Notes: a model not told the origin generated them from the letters alone. DNA of 64,000 bases from Pedobacter nyackensis (GCF_900176505.1 NZ_FWYB01000002.1:583237-647236), one strand, 5' to 3'. Numbered from the stretch's first letter, positions 8,716-17,778 are shown. Numbers and translations: made by a program.

Positions 8716-10821
8716 TTAGGAGATCTTATCGAATGCGATACCTACACGTCGCTTCGAAAGATATGTCTTCAGCAAACTATTTTCCGGCAGCTCCAGATGT
8801 GGATCTGCCGTAAGCAAATCAATAACCGTATTTCTGGCCTCCTGCAAAATCAACTGGTCTTTTGCCAGGTCAGCCAATTTTAACTCCAGCACACCGCTTT
8901 GCTGTGTCCCTGTAATATCACCCGGCCCGCGAAGCTGCAAATCTATCTCTGAAATCTCAAAACCATTATTGGTTTTTACCATGGTATCAAGACGCAGTCT
9001 TCCATCAGCGCTTAGTTTATTTCCCGACATCAGTATACAGAAAGACTGCTCGGCACCACGACCTACTCGCCCCCGCAGCTGATGCAGCTGAGAAAGTCCA
9101 AAGCGCTCGGCATTTTCAATAATCATCACCGATGCATTCGGAACATTCACACCAACCTCAATTACGGTAGTAGCCACCATAATCTGGCTCTTTCCATCTA
9201 TAAATTGCTGCATCTCATATTGCTTATCGGCATTACTCATTTTACCATGAACAATACTGATCTGATAATCGGGTCTTGGGAACTGGTAACTCATCTGCTC
9301 CACACCCGCTTCAAGGTGTAAAAGATCAACCTTCTCGCTTTCTTTAATTAACGGATAAACGATATACACCTGCCGGCCTTTAGCAATTTCCTGCTTCATA
9401 AAACCAAACATCCTCAGACGTTGCCCTTCAAACAAATGCTTCGTTTCTATAGGTTTCCTTCCCACTGGTAATTCATCGATCACAGACACATCTAAATCGC
9501 CATACAGCGTCATTGCCAGTGTTCGTGGTATAGGCGTGGCCGTCATAACTAATATATGTGGGGGGATGATATTTTTGCGCCACAGTTTAGCCCGTTGCTC
9601 AACACCAAAGCGATGCTGTTCATCAATTACTACCAAACCAAGGTTTTTAAACACCACCTTATCTTCAATCAAGGCATGGGTACCCACCAGAATATCAATT
9701 TCACCAGATTCCAATGCCGCATGCAACTGCGTACGTTGCTTTTTGGTGGTGCTCCCGGTAAGAATTGCAACCTTAACAAGACGATCCTTCAGAAGCGAAG
9801 CAATAGACTCATAATGCTGACGGGCCAATATCTCCGTAGGCGCCATCATGCAGGCCTGGTAGCCATTATCATTAGCCAGAAGCATACTCATCAGCGCCAC
9901 CACGGTTTTACCACTTCCTACATCTCCCTGCACCAATCTATTCATCTGGATACCACGTTGCGTATCTATTCTGATCTCTTTGATTACACGCTTCTGCGCA
10001 CCGGTAAGCTCAAAAGGGAGTATCTCATTGTAAAACGTATTTACACGCTCCCCTACAACCGGAAACAAATGCCCCTTAAACTTGAGTTCCCTGAGTTGTT
10101 TATTGTGCAGCATTTGCAATTGAATGAAGAAAAGCTCTTCAAACTTCAGGCGATTCTCAGCCTTCTTTAGCATAGCAACATCTTTAGGGAAATGAATATT
10201 TAGAATAGATTCCTTCTTCGAAATCATGTGATACTTATCGAGGATATACAGGGGGATCGTTTCCTTAACCTCGTAGAGGTGCTGTTCGAGTAATAGCGTC
10301 TGCAGCTTTTGAATACCCTTACTATCCAGAAAAAACTTCTTTAACTTTTCGGTCGAATTATAAACCGGCTGCAATCTCAGGTTTCCTGTAATAGTAGCAG
10401 GCCGTGGATAAGTCTCCAGATCCGGATGGGAAATACTAAAACTCCCGTTAAAAACAGTAGGTTTACCAAACACGATATAAACCTTCCCCTTCATTACATG
10501 CTCATCCACCCATTTTAAACTCTGAAACCATACCAGTTCGATAGATCCGGTTTCATCAGTTAATCTTGCTACAATTCGCTTTTTATGCTTTTCGCCAATC
10601 TGTTCCTTGCCCGTAATCCTACCTAATATCTGCACATAAGGGAGCTCCGGACTAAGTTCAGCTATTTTATAGAACCGGGTACGGTCTATATACCTGAAAG
10701 GAAAATAGTTCAGCAACTGGTCGTAAGTAAAGATACCCAGTTCCTTCTGCAAAAGTTCTGCGCGTTTGGGTCCTACGCCCTTCAGAAATTCGATAGTCGT
10801 GTCTAATGTTGAAGCAAACAA
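8716..10821 (-). CDS. recG: ATP-dependent DNA helicase RecG
   Basis: Branch-migrating helicase that remodels stalled replication forks and recombination intermediates. An N-terminal wedge/OB domain (about residues 1-230, starting TIEFLKGVGPKRAELLQKE) precedes the helicase motor with Walker A GDVGSGKT (about 300), motif II DEQH, motif III TATPIPRT and motif VI QLRGRVGRG. Length of 701 is normal. It ends exactly where the convergent hydrolase gene ends. No terminator is seen at this junction, so antisense overlap of the 3' ends is likely. Confidence 0.97.
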   Translation of the reverse strand: MFASTLDTTIEFLKGVGPKRAELLQKELGIFTYDQLLNYFPFRYIDRTRFYKIAELSPELPYVQILGRITGKEQIGEKHKKRIVARLTDETGSIELVWFQSLKWVDEHVMKGKVYIVFGKPTVFNGSFSISHPDLETYPRPATITGNLRLQPVYNSTEKLKKFFLDSKGIQKLQTLLLEQHLYEVKETIPLYILDKYHMISKKESILNIHFPKDVAMLKKAENRLKFEELFFIQLQMLHNKQLRELKFKGHLFPVVGERVNTFYNEILPFELTGAQKRVIKEIRIDTQRGIQMNRLVQGDVGSGKTVVALMSMLLANDNGYQACMMAPTEILARQHYESIASLLKDRLVKVAILTGSTTKKQRTQLHAALESGEIDILVGTHALIEDKVVFKNLGLVVIDEQHRFGVEQRAKLWRKNIIPPHILVMTATPIPRTLAMTLYGDLDVSVIDELPVGRKPIETKHLFEGQRLRMFGFMKQEIAKGRQVYIVYPLIKESEKVDLLHLEAGVEQMSYQFPRPDYQISIVHGKMSNADKQYEMQQFIDGKSQIMVATTVIEVGVNVPNASVMIIENAERFGLSQLHQLRGRVGRGAEQSFCILMSGNKLSADGRLRLDTMVKTNNGFEISEIDLQLRGPGDITGTQQSGVLELKLADLAKDQLILQEARNTVIDLLTADPHLELPENSLLKTYLSKRRVGIAFDKIS

Positions 10822-10874
10822 AGCTTTAATGGTTTTTCAATGGAATATAATCTTTTTTCAATGGTATTGAAGCT

Positions 10875-10918
10875 ATCATGAGCAATATTTTTCAAGCTCC
10901 CGAGCGTTTGCTCATGAT
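10875..10918. repeat. Inverted repeat spanning the stop codon of the exporter gene
   Basis: Arms ATCATGAGCAA (10875-10885) and its exact complement (10908-10918) enclose a 22-base loop that itself contains a small GCTC/GAGC pair. There is no T-run, so it is not a classical terminator; it may stabilise the mRNA 3' end or be a protein-binding palindrome. Confidence 0.5.
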
Positions 10919-11823
10919 GGTTTACCCTTAAATGTAAAGATATCTTTTATTATACTCCAATTAAATACGATCACTGAGACCAGGAGCAGTAAGTAAGCAA
11001 ACAGCTTATGTGCATCAACATGCTCTCCAAAATAAAAGATGGCCACAGCAAATGCAATGATCGGATTAATGTAAATGATGATCCCTAAAGTAGATGAAGG
11101 AATACCTATTAAGGCATACAAACTCATAAACAAGGGAATAATTGTAAAGAAAACTGCAATAACGGTGATATTTCCCCAAAACCAGAGCCCTTGAGGAATA
11201 CCTTCATGCTTCAATAAATAAAAAGGCAGCATCAATATAACGGCCAGGCCAATTTGAACGGCAAGCACATTCAGCTTATCCAGGTTCTGCATTTTACGCT
11301 GAATGATGAGGTAAAATGCATATAAAGAAGCGATAACGACAGACCATAACACTTCGACAAATGATCCTGTAGCCAATAGTAAAATACTGAGCAATGCGAT
11401 TCCAAGCGAAATCAATTTCAAACCTGATAATGATTCCTTTAAAATCAGGTACCCGCCAAAAGCGGTAATCAGCGGACAAACCATATAAGCGAAGGCTGCT
11501 GACTGCAGGCTAACATTGTTTACCGCATAAATATAAGTATACCAGTTAGAGGTAAGCAACAGCGTTGAGCCAACAAGCTGCAGTAGAATATTACGCTTCT
11601 CTTTGGTGGTTACTGACGAAAGATAAGCCAGGTCACTTTTCAAGTGCTTTCTTCTGAATATAAGAATGGCCACCCAGATAAAAACAAGAGAAGTAAAAAT
11701 ACGGTAATACAGGATCTCTTCCGAAGGAAAAGCCTTCAGGTTCCTTAAAGGAATTGAGAAAAACCCCCAGATAGCAAATGATAAGATGCCTGCGAAAAAA
11801 TACCGTAAATTTGACTTAGGCAA
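10912..11823 (-). CDS. EamA-family (RarD-like) drug/metabolite exporter
   Basis: Inner-membrane protein with about ten hydrophobic helices in two repeated EamA halves, typical of the drug/metabolite transporter superfamily. The first helix motif (FAGILSFAIWGFFSIPLRNL) and the SEEILYYRI loop resemble RarD proteins, which also have Trp-Gly in helix 1 and an E..ahR loop. Substrate is unknown; amino acids or related metabolites are usual for the superfamily. It starts 3 bases after the ridA stop, so the two are one operon. Confidence 0.82.
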   Translation of the reverse strand: MPKSNLRYFFAGILSFAIWGFFSIPLRNLKAFPSEEILYYRIFTSLVFIWVAILIFRRKHLKSDLAYLSSVTTKEKRNILLQLVGSTLLLTSNWYTYIYAVNNVSLQSAAFAYMVCPLITAFGGYLILKESLSGLKLISLGIALLSILLLATGSFVEVLWSVVIASLYAFYLIIQRKMQNLDKLNVLAVQIGLAVILMLPFYLLKHEGIPQGLWFWGNITVIAVFFTIIPLFMSLYALIGIPSSTLGIIIYINPIIAFAVAIFYFGEHVDAHKLFAYLLLLVSVIVFNWSIIKDIFTFKGKPS

Positions 11824-11826
11824 AGC

Positions 11827-12207
11827 TTAACCTTTATATGCCGTCATTGAAATCTCCACATTTACACCCTTTGGCAAACCTTTTACAGCAACCGTTTCAC
11901 GGGCAGGAAAATCACGAACGAAATAAGAACCATAAACTTCATTTACCTCTGCAAATAAACTCATGTCTGACAAGAAAATAGTAGTTTTCACTACATCTTC
12001 AAATTTATAAGACGCTTCAATTAGCACAGCCTTAATGTTCCTCATTACCTGGTGTGTTTCTTCTTTTATAGAAGATTCAGTTAACTCATTATTTTCAGGA
12101 TTAATTGCTATCTGGCCTGACAAAAATAAAAAGCCATTAGCAATTATTGCCTGGCTATATGGTCCGATTGGAGCTGGAGCGTCGATGGTGTTTATTACCT
12201 TTTTCAT
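11827..12207 (-). CDS. ridA: RidA-family 2-iminobutanoate/2-iminopropanoate deaminase
   Basis: Small cytoplasmic trimeric enzyme that hydrolyses reactive enamines and imines made by PLP enzymes. The sequence has APAPIGPYSQAI at the start, FLFLSGQIA, and the catalytic-arginine region DFPARETVAVKGLPKGVNVEI near the end, all standard for the Rid family; 126 residues is full length. It is the first gene of a pair with the exporter downstream. Confidence 0.94.
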   Translation of the reverse strand: MKKVINTIDAPAPIGPYSQAIIANGFLFLSGQIAINPENNELTESSIKEETHQVMRNIKAVLIEASYKFEDVVKTTIFLSDMSLFAEVNEVYGSYFVRDFPARETVAVKGLPKGVNVEISMTAYKG

Positions 12208-12337
12208 AGTATATAAATTGTTTTTTTACGGTTATGAAGCTTGCAAAGCTTATTCACTGTGTTTTGTAATAAGTAAGCTTATGCAGGTTTCATTGGGTTA
12301 TAGTTTTGTTTTTATTTGTAATGAAGCTATCATATGC

Positions 12338-12472
12338 TTAAAAAAACCAATCTATAAGTTTCCACAATATACCCGCTGCAAACACAGTAATTGCAATCGC
12401 ATTAATAATGTGCATGATTTTGATATTGGTATTTGTGGGTCTGTTTGGACCCTTTTTTCTGAATAAGTACAT
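12338..12472 (-). CDS. 44-residue single-helix membrane protein
   Basis: A complete ATG-to-TAA frame on the minus strand that is shorter than usual gene-calling limits. The protein begins MYLFRKKGPNRPTN, a basic, Pro/Asn-rich cytoplasmic head, and continues into one hydrophobic helix (HIINAIAITVFAAGILWKLI) ending DWFF. The head-plus-helix plan, with RPTNxN before the helix, recalls a small membrane-protein family found in Sphingobacteria (I believe the DUF6728 type, from memory, not checked). It sits alone between ridA and ompA on the same strand. Function unknown. A longer plus-strand frame across this region has no protein-like character. Confidence 0.7.
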   Translation of the reverse strand: MYLFRKKGPNRPTNTNIKIMHIINAIAITVFAAGILWKLIDWFF

Positions 12473-12490
12473 ACGTACACAAAGGTATAA

Positions 12491-12528
12491 ATAAAAAAAA
12501 GAGGGCTTCAAAATTGAAGCCCTCTTTT
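12491..12528 (-). terminator. Intrinsic terminator of ompA
   Basis: A perfect 11-bp stem (12501-12511 with 12514-12524) is flanked by an A-run; on the minus strand it ends in eight T. It lies 22 bases after the ompA stop. Confidence 0.92.
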
Positions 12529-12549
12529 TCGTATTTAATTTAGAAATAA

Positions 12550-13875
12550 TTAGTTTCTAGCTGATTCAACACGACGGTTTTGGATACGACCTTCTTCAGT
12601 ATCGTTAGAAGCAATTGGGTTAGCTTCACCATGACCTTTAGTTACAACTTGACTAGCGTTAACACCAGAGTTAACTAAGTAAGTTTTAACAGAGTTAGCT
12701 CTGTCTTTAGATAATTTCAAATTGTATGCAGCAGTACCTTCGCTTGAAGCGTAACCGTTTACAGTTACTTTACCACCGTTTTCACGCAATACTGAAGATA
12801 ATTTATCTAAAGTAGGGTAAGACTCAGTTTTTAAAACTGAAGAGTTGAATTCAAATTGGATAGTTTCGAAACCAGTTAAGTTACCAGCATTTAAAGCAGT
12901 AGGCTCTGGTGCTTTAGGTAGAGGACATCCTGAACCATCAACAGCAGTACCAGCTGGAGTACCTGGGCATTTATCAAACTGATCAGATACACCGTCACCA
13001 TCGCTATCTTTTTTCAAAGCTTCAACAGAAGCCTCAACAGCAGATACACGAGTTTTCAAAGCTTCAACTTCGTTACGTAATGAAGGATCTTTCAATTCAT
13101 CATACATTAAAGCTAATGGGTTAACCCAATCCAAGTTCGGTTTAGATTTAGAACCTAAAGAGAATTCTAAACCAGCATATCCGTAAGAGAATTTATCTTT
13201 AGTAGTTGCTTTTGCATATACTCCATCAAAGTTATCACCGTCAATAAAGTGCATAGTGTAACCTAAGTTGAATGCTACGCGATCAGAAACTTTAAATTTA
13301 ACACCTGCTCCAACTGGGATGTAAGCTTCTTTGATGAAATCTTTATCGCCATCTTCACCGAATTGTCCTTTTCTGTCATTTCCGTCAACGATTGGGTTAT
13401 AAGCAAGCAAACCGTAACCAGCAGTTACGAAGAAGTTTACTGAATTTTCGCGACGTAAGAAGTCAACTGTTGCTACATTAACAACACCTCTTAAATCAAC
13501 GCCATATTGCATTTCAGTTTCAAAACCTCTAATACCACCACCAAGTGCATCAGGACCAGCTTCGTTAGTACCAGAAACTTTTCCACGGAAAATGTTACCT
13601 TCTAAACCAAATGCATGACCTAGTTGTTTTCTCAATGAGATACCGTAACCTAAGTTAACGTCCATTTTGTTGAAATCATTAGTACCACCGATAGCAACGA
13701 ATGGAGATAAAACACCCGCGTTAACACCGATTGACCATGTTCTGTACTGTGATCTTCCACCAAATACCTTGGCTGAAGAAGAAGTCGTTGCATCTTGTGC
13801 ACTAGCAAGAGTCGTCGCTCCCATTAATGCTACGAAAGAGACTGCAAGACTCTTTTTTAAAGTAGAATAATTCAT
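12550..13875 (-). CDS. OmpA-family outer-membrane protein
   Basis: Outer-membrane protein linking the membrane to peptidoglycan. Signal peptide MNYSTLKKSLAVSFVALMGA..LASAQ; an N-terminal beta-barrel of about 250 residues with alternating aromatic strands; a short coiled region (DPSLRNEVEALKTRVSAVEA); a thrombospondin type 3-like calcium loop (DSDGDGVSDQFDKCPGTPAG); and the OmpA C-terminal domain with FEFNSSVL, NGYAS and GRIQNRRVE for diaminopimelate binding. The frame is open to 13941, but that part overlaps the predicted promoter, so the ATG at 13875 is chosen. Codon use is strongly biased, suggesting high expression. Confidence 0.93.
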   Translation of the reverse strand: MNYSTLKKSLAVSFVALMGATTLASAQDATTSSSAKVFGGRSQYRTWSIGVNAGVLSPFVAIGGTNDFNKMDVNLGYGISLRKQLGHAFGLEGNIFRGKVSGTNEAGPDALGGGIRGFETEMQYGVDLRGVVNVATVDFLRRENSVNFFVTAGYGLLAYNPIVDGNDRKGQFGEDGDKDFIKEAYIPVGAGVKFKVSDRVAFNLGYTMHFIDGDNFDGVYAKATTKDKFSYGYAGLEFSLGSKSKPNLDWVNPLALMYDELKDPSLRNEVEALKTRVSAVEASVEALKKDSDGDGVSDQFDKCPGTPAGTAVDGSGCPLPKAPEPTALNAGNLTGFETIQFEFNSSVLKTESYPTLDKLSSVLRENGGKVTVNGYASSEGTAAYNLKLSKDRANSVKTYLVNSGVNASQVVTKGHGEANPIASNDTEEGRIQNRRVESARN

Positions 13876-13928
13876 AATTTTCTTTTTTAAGGTTAAACAA
13901 ATTTTAATTGTATAATTTTTTTGTGTAG

Positions 13929-13958
13929 CAAAATTAAACAAATTTTTAAATTCTCAAA
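13929..13958 (-). promoter_or_regulatory. Predicted ompA promoter
   Basis: On the minus strand TTTG (13955-13958), an 18-base spacer and TAATTTTG (13929-13936) fit the Bacteroidota consensus. Transcription would start near 13922, leaving a 5' leader of about 47 bases. Confidence 0.7.
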
Positions 13959-14220
13959 ACACTTATACAAACTCCGTTCCAAACTTCTAAATCCTTCATA
14001 AATAACTGTACCAAAAGCGCCAAAATACACCTGCAGGCCTTTAAAACACTAAAAAAAACTACATATGTCCTTAAAAGAAATGAAGCTTTAGAAAATCGGT
14101 GTTCAAAATACACTTCAGCAGTGTTTCAATTACCTGATAAAACAGTAAAAACAGCCTTAATTGCCAATTTGAGCCACAATACAGATGAGTCCTATTTTTA
14201 AGACAGGTCAATGATCACGA
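13959..14220. other. Intergenic region between meaB and the ompA promoter
   Basis: With the ompA leader this is a 345-base gene-free stretch. Apart from the ompA promoter I see no reading frame of note and no strong hairpin; a weak ACACT/AGTGT pair lies at about 14110-14126. It presumably contains the meaB 3' untranslated region. Confidence 0.4.
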
Positions 14221-15111
14221 TCAGGCCCAATTATCAGTAAAACGATAGATATTAAAGTCCTTCTGCTTCATAGCCTCCTCAATATCAGCATGTAGCTTCC
14301 TTCTGTCTACATTGGCCATACGGTAGTGCTGTATAATTTTAAAAGCTTTTTCTGCAAGCAGAAACGATTTGCGTTTATTATCAACAAAAGCGGGCTCAAG
14401 CAGCCAGTCACACAACTCACTTATACCTTCCTGCTTATCCGCTACAGTTTTAAAAACAGGAATATGCTGATGTTGTTGATGAACTAGTTTTTTAAGGTTA
14501 TTAGCAAAAGTATCAGCACCTTCTCTATCGGCTTTGTTCACCACAAAACCCTGAGCTACCTCCATCAGTCCCGATTTTATATTTTGAATCTCATCACCTG
14601 ATTCAGGTACAAGCACCACCACTGTTTTATCTGCCAGTCCGGCAATCTCAATTTCAGACTGACCAACACCTACGGTCTCTACAATAATCAGATCGAAACC
14701 GGCCGAGCGCATGACATCCACCATCTCAATGGTTTTGGCAGAGATCCCTCCCAAAGCACCCCGAGTTGCTGCCGACCTGATGTAAACATTAGGATTATTA
14801 AATTGCTGAGACATCCTGATCCGGTCGCCCAGCAAAGAACCAAAATTAAATGGCGAAGTTGGGTCAACAGCAAGAATTGCCACCCGCTTATTGTCCTGAA
14901 CAAACTTGGAAGTAATAGCGTTTACCAGGGTACTTTTACCTGCCCCCGGAGGGCCTGTAATCCCAATCACGGGCACTTCACCATTTACTTTCAATAGACG
15001 GAGCAAATCTGCTGAGTAGGCGGTACTATTTTCAACAAAAGTTAATGCTCTTGCCAAAGCGAGAAAGCTTCCCTGTTCAATTCCTTTTAAAAGTGGGTCG
15101 TTGGCATCCAT
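14221..15111 (-). CDS. meaB: Methylmalonyl-CoA mutase-associated GTPase MeaB
   Basis: G3E-type GTPase that loads and protects adenosylcobalamin-dependent methylmalonyl-CoA mutase. The P-loop GPPGAGKST is near residue 54; DPTSPFNFGSLLGDRIRM contains the switch I/cobalamin-gating region; ETVGVGQSE is the G3 region and VNKAD is the guanine-specificity motif. At 296 residues it is slightly shorter than many homologues (about 320), with a truncated N-terminal arm. The mutase genes are not in the window. It is divergent from the polysaccharide block. Confidence 0.92.
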   Translation of the reverse strand: MDANDPLLKGIEQGSFLALARALTFVENSTAYSADLLRLLKVNGEVPVIGITGPPGAGKSTLVNAITSKFVQDNKRVAILAVDPTSPFNFGSLLGDRIRMSQQFNNPNVYIRSAATRGALGGISAKTIEMVDVMRSAGFDLIIVETVGVGQSEIEIAGLADKTVVVLVPESGDEIQNIKSGLMEVAQGFVVNKADREGADTFANNLKKLVHQQHQHIPVFKTVADKQEGISELCDWLLEPAFVDNKRKSFLLAEKAFKIIQHYRMANVDRRKLHADIEEAMKQKDFNIYRFTDNWA

Positions 15112-15127
15112 TAATAAAGTATCTTTG
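15101..15127 (+). promoter_or_regulatory. Predicted promoter of the polysaccharide block
   Basis: TTG at 15101-15103 and TATCTTTG at 15120-15127 (exact TAnnTTTG) are 16 bases apart, a little shorter than usual. The start point would be about 20 bases before the first glycosyltransferase gene. Confidence 0.5.
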
Positions 15128-15153
15128 CTACAAAGAAATAGAATTTATTAGGA

Positions 15154-15810
15154 ATGTCAATACCGAAGATCATCTACCAAACATTTAAATCAGATAAGCT
15201 GCCATTTATTACACGCTGGCACATTTCAAGATTCAGAAACAAAAACCGGGATTACAGCTATGAATTCTATGATGATAAAAGGATTGAATCATTTTTGAAA
15301 GAAGCTTATAGCGAGGAGACATTGAAGCTATATCAGCGACTTAACATTGGTGCAGCAAAGGCTGATTTCTTTAGGTATGCCATATTGTTAAAAAAGGGTG
15401 GGATTTATTTGGATATTGACAGCTCGATAAAAGGGAGTTTAAATGATTTCATCCTACCGGATGATGTTGCCATTATTTCTGATGAGCGCAATCCTGGTTT
15501 ATCCGTACAGTGGGCATTGGTATTTGAAGCCAATCACCCCTTTCTGCAAAAAACTATGGAATTGATGTCCGACAACATCAGGAATAACAAATACCCGCAC
15601 GACGTACATAAAATGACTGGGCCAACGGTTTATTCAGAGGCGATAAAGCAATGCTTAAAGGAAAACCCTAACATCCCGTACCGTAAACTTGGAATAGATT
15701 ATAATGGTCATTTTAAGTTTAAGTATCCACTAAGTAAGCTGCTATATCAGAAAGGCACACATTGGAAAAAACAGCAATTAACACAGCCTGTACTTAAGGT
15801 AAACCAATAG
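15154..15810 (+). CDS. Glycosyltransferase with DXD motif, GT32-like
   Basis: Sugar transferase of the capsular polysaccharide/mannosyltransferase OCH1 type. It begins IPKIIYQTFKSDKLP, typical for GT32, and carries GAAKADFFRYAILLKKGG followed by the metal-binding DXD in YLDIDSS (about residues 88-94). At 218 residues it is compact but complete. Donor and acceptor sugars cannot be told. It is the first gene of the glycan block, transcribed divergently from meaB. Confidence 0.85.
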   Translation: MSIPKIIYQTFKSDKLPFITRWHISRFRNKNRDYSYEFYDDKRIESFLKEAYSEETLKLYQRLNIGAAKADFFRYAILLKKGGIYLDIDSSIKGSLNDFILPDDVAIISDERNPGLSVQWALVFEANHPFLQKTMELMSDNIRNNKYPHDVHKMTGPTVYSEAIKQCLKENPNIPYRKLGIDYNGHFKFKYPLSKLLYQKGTHWKKQQLTQPVLKVNQ

Positions 15811-15839
15811 TGCAAAGCAAATTCTGCTTTAATAAAACT

Positions 15840-15847
15840 TACATTTG
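15840..15847 (+). promoter_or_regulatory. Predicted -7 element before the second glycosyltransferase
   Basis: TACATTTG matches TAnnTTTG 27 bases upstream of the ATG at 15874; no clear -33 element is seen. Confidence 0.4.
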
Positions 15848-15873
15848 CAAAAAATACCTTTTTAATACCATCA

Positions 15874-16752
15874 ATGAAAGTTACAGGCTTTACCTTTATA
15901 AGAAATGCAATCGCAAACGACTACCCGGTAGCGGAAGCCATTCGTTCTGTTTTACCGCTATGCGATGAATTTGTTGTTGCCTTAGGGATTTCAACCGATG
16001 AAACAGCCGAACTTATAAAATCAATTTCACCCGATAAGATAAAAATAATCAATACGGTTTGGGATGATTCTCTTCAAAAAGGAGGGCAGGTATTTGCAGA
16101 GGAAACCAACAAAGCTCTAAAAGCGATTTCACCGGACACTGATTGGATGATTTATATACAGGGTGATGAGTGCATACATGAAAAGTACCATGATGTGATC
16201 AAACAGGAGATGAAAGATAACCTGAATGATGAGCAAATAGAAGGGCTGCTTTTAAAATATGTGCACTTCTATGGCTCTTATGACTATTATGCGGAGTCAA
16301 GACGTTGGTACAGAAGAGAAATCCGGGTGCTGAAAAACTTACCTGGAATACATTCTTACAGAGATGCACAAGGTTTCAGAATCAATGAAAGGAAGTTAAA
16401 GGTAAAACTAATTGACGCCTATATCTACCATTATGGCTGGGTAAAAACACCTAAGGCCCTGCAAGGAAAGGTCAGAAACTTTAATCAGTTCTATCAAACC
16501 CAAGACTGGGTTGAGCAGAACTTTCCGGTTCAGGAAGCTTTTGATATGCGGAATGCAGATCGTCTGGTTAGATTTGAAGGCACACATCCCAAAGTGATTC
16601 AAAACAGGATAGCAGCAACAAACTGGACATTTAATGAGGATCTGACGAAAAAAACTCTCAAAATGAACTTTAAAAGAAGAGTATTACAAAAAATAGAAGA
16701 TCTAACAGGAATCAGACTATTTGAATACCGTAATTATAAGATCGTTAAATAA
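15874..16752 (+). CDS. GT-A-fold glycosyltransferase-like protein
   Basis: Begins VTGFTFIRNAIANDYPVAEA, the nucleotide-binding start of GT2-like transferases that use FxRN instead of the usual IPxYN. IYIQGDE at about residue 92 takes the place of the DXD motif. The middle region (YVHFYGSYDYY, RRWYRREIRV) matches a group of GT-A proteins found in polysaccharide loci of Bacteroidota. No membrane segments. Substrate unknown. It is followed 2 bases later by the next transferase, so they are co-expressed. Confidence 0.75.
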   Translation: MKVTGFTFIRNAIANDYPVAEAIRSVLPLCDEFVVALGISTDETAELIKSISPDKIKIINTVWDDSLQKGGQVFAEETNKALKAISPDTDWMIYIQGDECIHEKYHDVIKQEMKDNLNDEQIEGLLLKYVHFYGSYDYYAESRRWYRREIRVLKNLPGIHSYRDAQGFRINERKLKVKLIDAYIYHYGWVKTPKALQGKVRNFNQFYQTQDWVEQNFPVQEAFDMRNADRLVRFEGTHPKVIQNRIAATNWTFNEDLTKKTLKMNFKRRVLQKIEDLTGIRLFEYRNYKIVK

Positions 16753-16754
16753 TC

Positions 16755-17744
16755 ATGATGAAGAAAAGCCTTTCTGTCATTATCCCAAACTACAATGGCA
16801 AACACTTACTGGAAGCCTATTTACCATCAGTACTTCAAGCAGTCAAAAAAGCAGAGGTTCCCTTCGAAATCATTGTCATCGACGATGGTTCAAAAGACCA
16901 AAGCATAGATTTTATAGAACAAAATTATCCTGAGATTAACCTGCTGGTAAATGATAAGAATCGCGGTTTTTCTTATACCTGTAACCAAGGCATAAAAGCA
17001 GCTCAATATGAACTCACGTTTCTCTTAAATTCGGATGTAAGACTTACTGAAGACTACTTCGAGAAACAATGGAAATATTTCCAACACGAGGACACCTTTG
17101 GAGTAATGGGTCGGATTATGAGTGCCGACGGGAGTAAAATAGAAGATGCAGCCCGGATTTTATTTCGCAAGGGTTGCCGGCTTAAAGCAAATCGTTTTTA
17201 TTATTCCACTGACCCGAACGAACAAAATGCCTATACGGCCTACCTTTCCGGAGCAAATGCTCTAGTAGACACCAAAAAACTCAAAGAACTAAATGGCTTT
17301 GATGAAATCTACTCTCCCTTCTCTTCCGAAGACTCGGATCTATGCTTAAGAGCATGGCTTGTTGGATGGAAATGCTATTATGAGCACCAATCAATCTGTT
17401 TTCATCAGGTTAGCGGAAGTACAAAAACTCAGATTAAATCAGATTTTATTAAAAAGATCTATTACCGGAACAGGTTTATATTTCACAAAATCCACCTAAA
17501 TGGATTCAGAGGATGGATATGGCCTGCTTATTTATTCCTTTTGGAGGTATTACCGAAGCTGATTCTCGGAAAATCATGGATGATGGCAAGCTATAAGGAA
17601 TATCTGCAGCACATCCCTCAAGTAAAAGCTTCAAGAGCAACCATTGTATCACTCCAAAAAAAACACAATTCTGAGCTTGAAGTGCAGGATATTATCGATA
17701 AGATTAACGACTCTATTTCCAACAAGAATGTAGTATTCCTGTAA
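16755..17744 (+). CDS. Family 2 glycosyltransferase
   Basis: GT2 inverting transferase. The nucleotide-sugar site is visible as SVIIPNYNGKHLLEAYL at the start and IIVIDDGSKDQS, the DXD equivalent as NSDVRL (about residue 95), and the catalytic region as SSEDSDLCLRAWLVGW (about residue 195). The C-terminal part has a hydrophobic segment (GWIWPAYLFLLEVLPKLIL) that probably anchors it to the membrane. This layout resembles rhamnosyltransferases of O-antigen loci. Two tandem ATGs exist at 16755 and 16758; either may be used. Confidence 0.9.
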   Translation: MMKKSLSVIIPNYNGKHLLEAYLPSVLQAVKKAEVPFEIIVIDDGSKDQSIDFIEQNYPEINLLVNDKNRGFSYTCNQGIKAAQYELTFLLNSDVRLTEDYFEKQWKYFQHEDTFGVMGRIMSADGSKIEDAARILFRKGCRLKANRFYYSTDPNEQNAYTAYLSGANALVDTKKLKELNGFDEIYSPFSSEDSDLCLRAWLVGWKCYYEHQSICFHQVSGSTKTQIKSDFIKKIYYRNRFIFHKIHLNGFRGWIWPAYLFLLEVLPKLILGKSWMMASYKEYLQHIPQVKASRATIVSLQKKHNSELEVQDIIDKINDSISNKNVVFL

Positions 17745-17770
17745 CAACTTACCTTTTATTATAGAAAGCG

Positions 17771-17778
17771 TAACTTTG
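17771..17778 (+). promoter_or_regulatory. Predicted -7 element of the ABC exporter gene
   Basis: TAACTTTG matches TAnnTTTG and lies 18 bases upstream of the ATG, giving a very short leader. The -33 box is weak. Confidence 0.45.

Noticed and set aside
9556..10170. 204-codon plus-strand frame inside recG
   Set aside because: Antisense to conserved helicase motifs; no domain, no start signal and poor amino-acid pattern.
12035..12466. 143-codon plus-strand frame across ridA and the gap
   Set aside because: Overlaps ridA antisense and the 44-residue gene; no protein-like pattern, no promoter.
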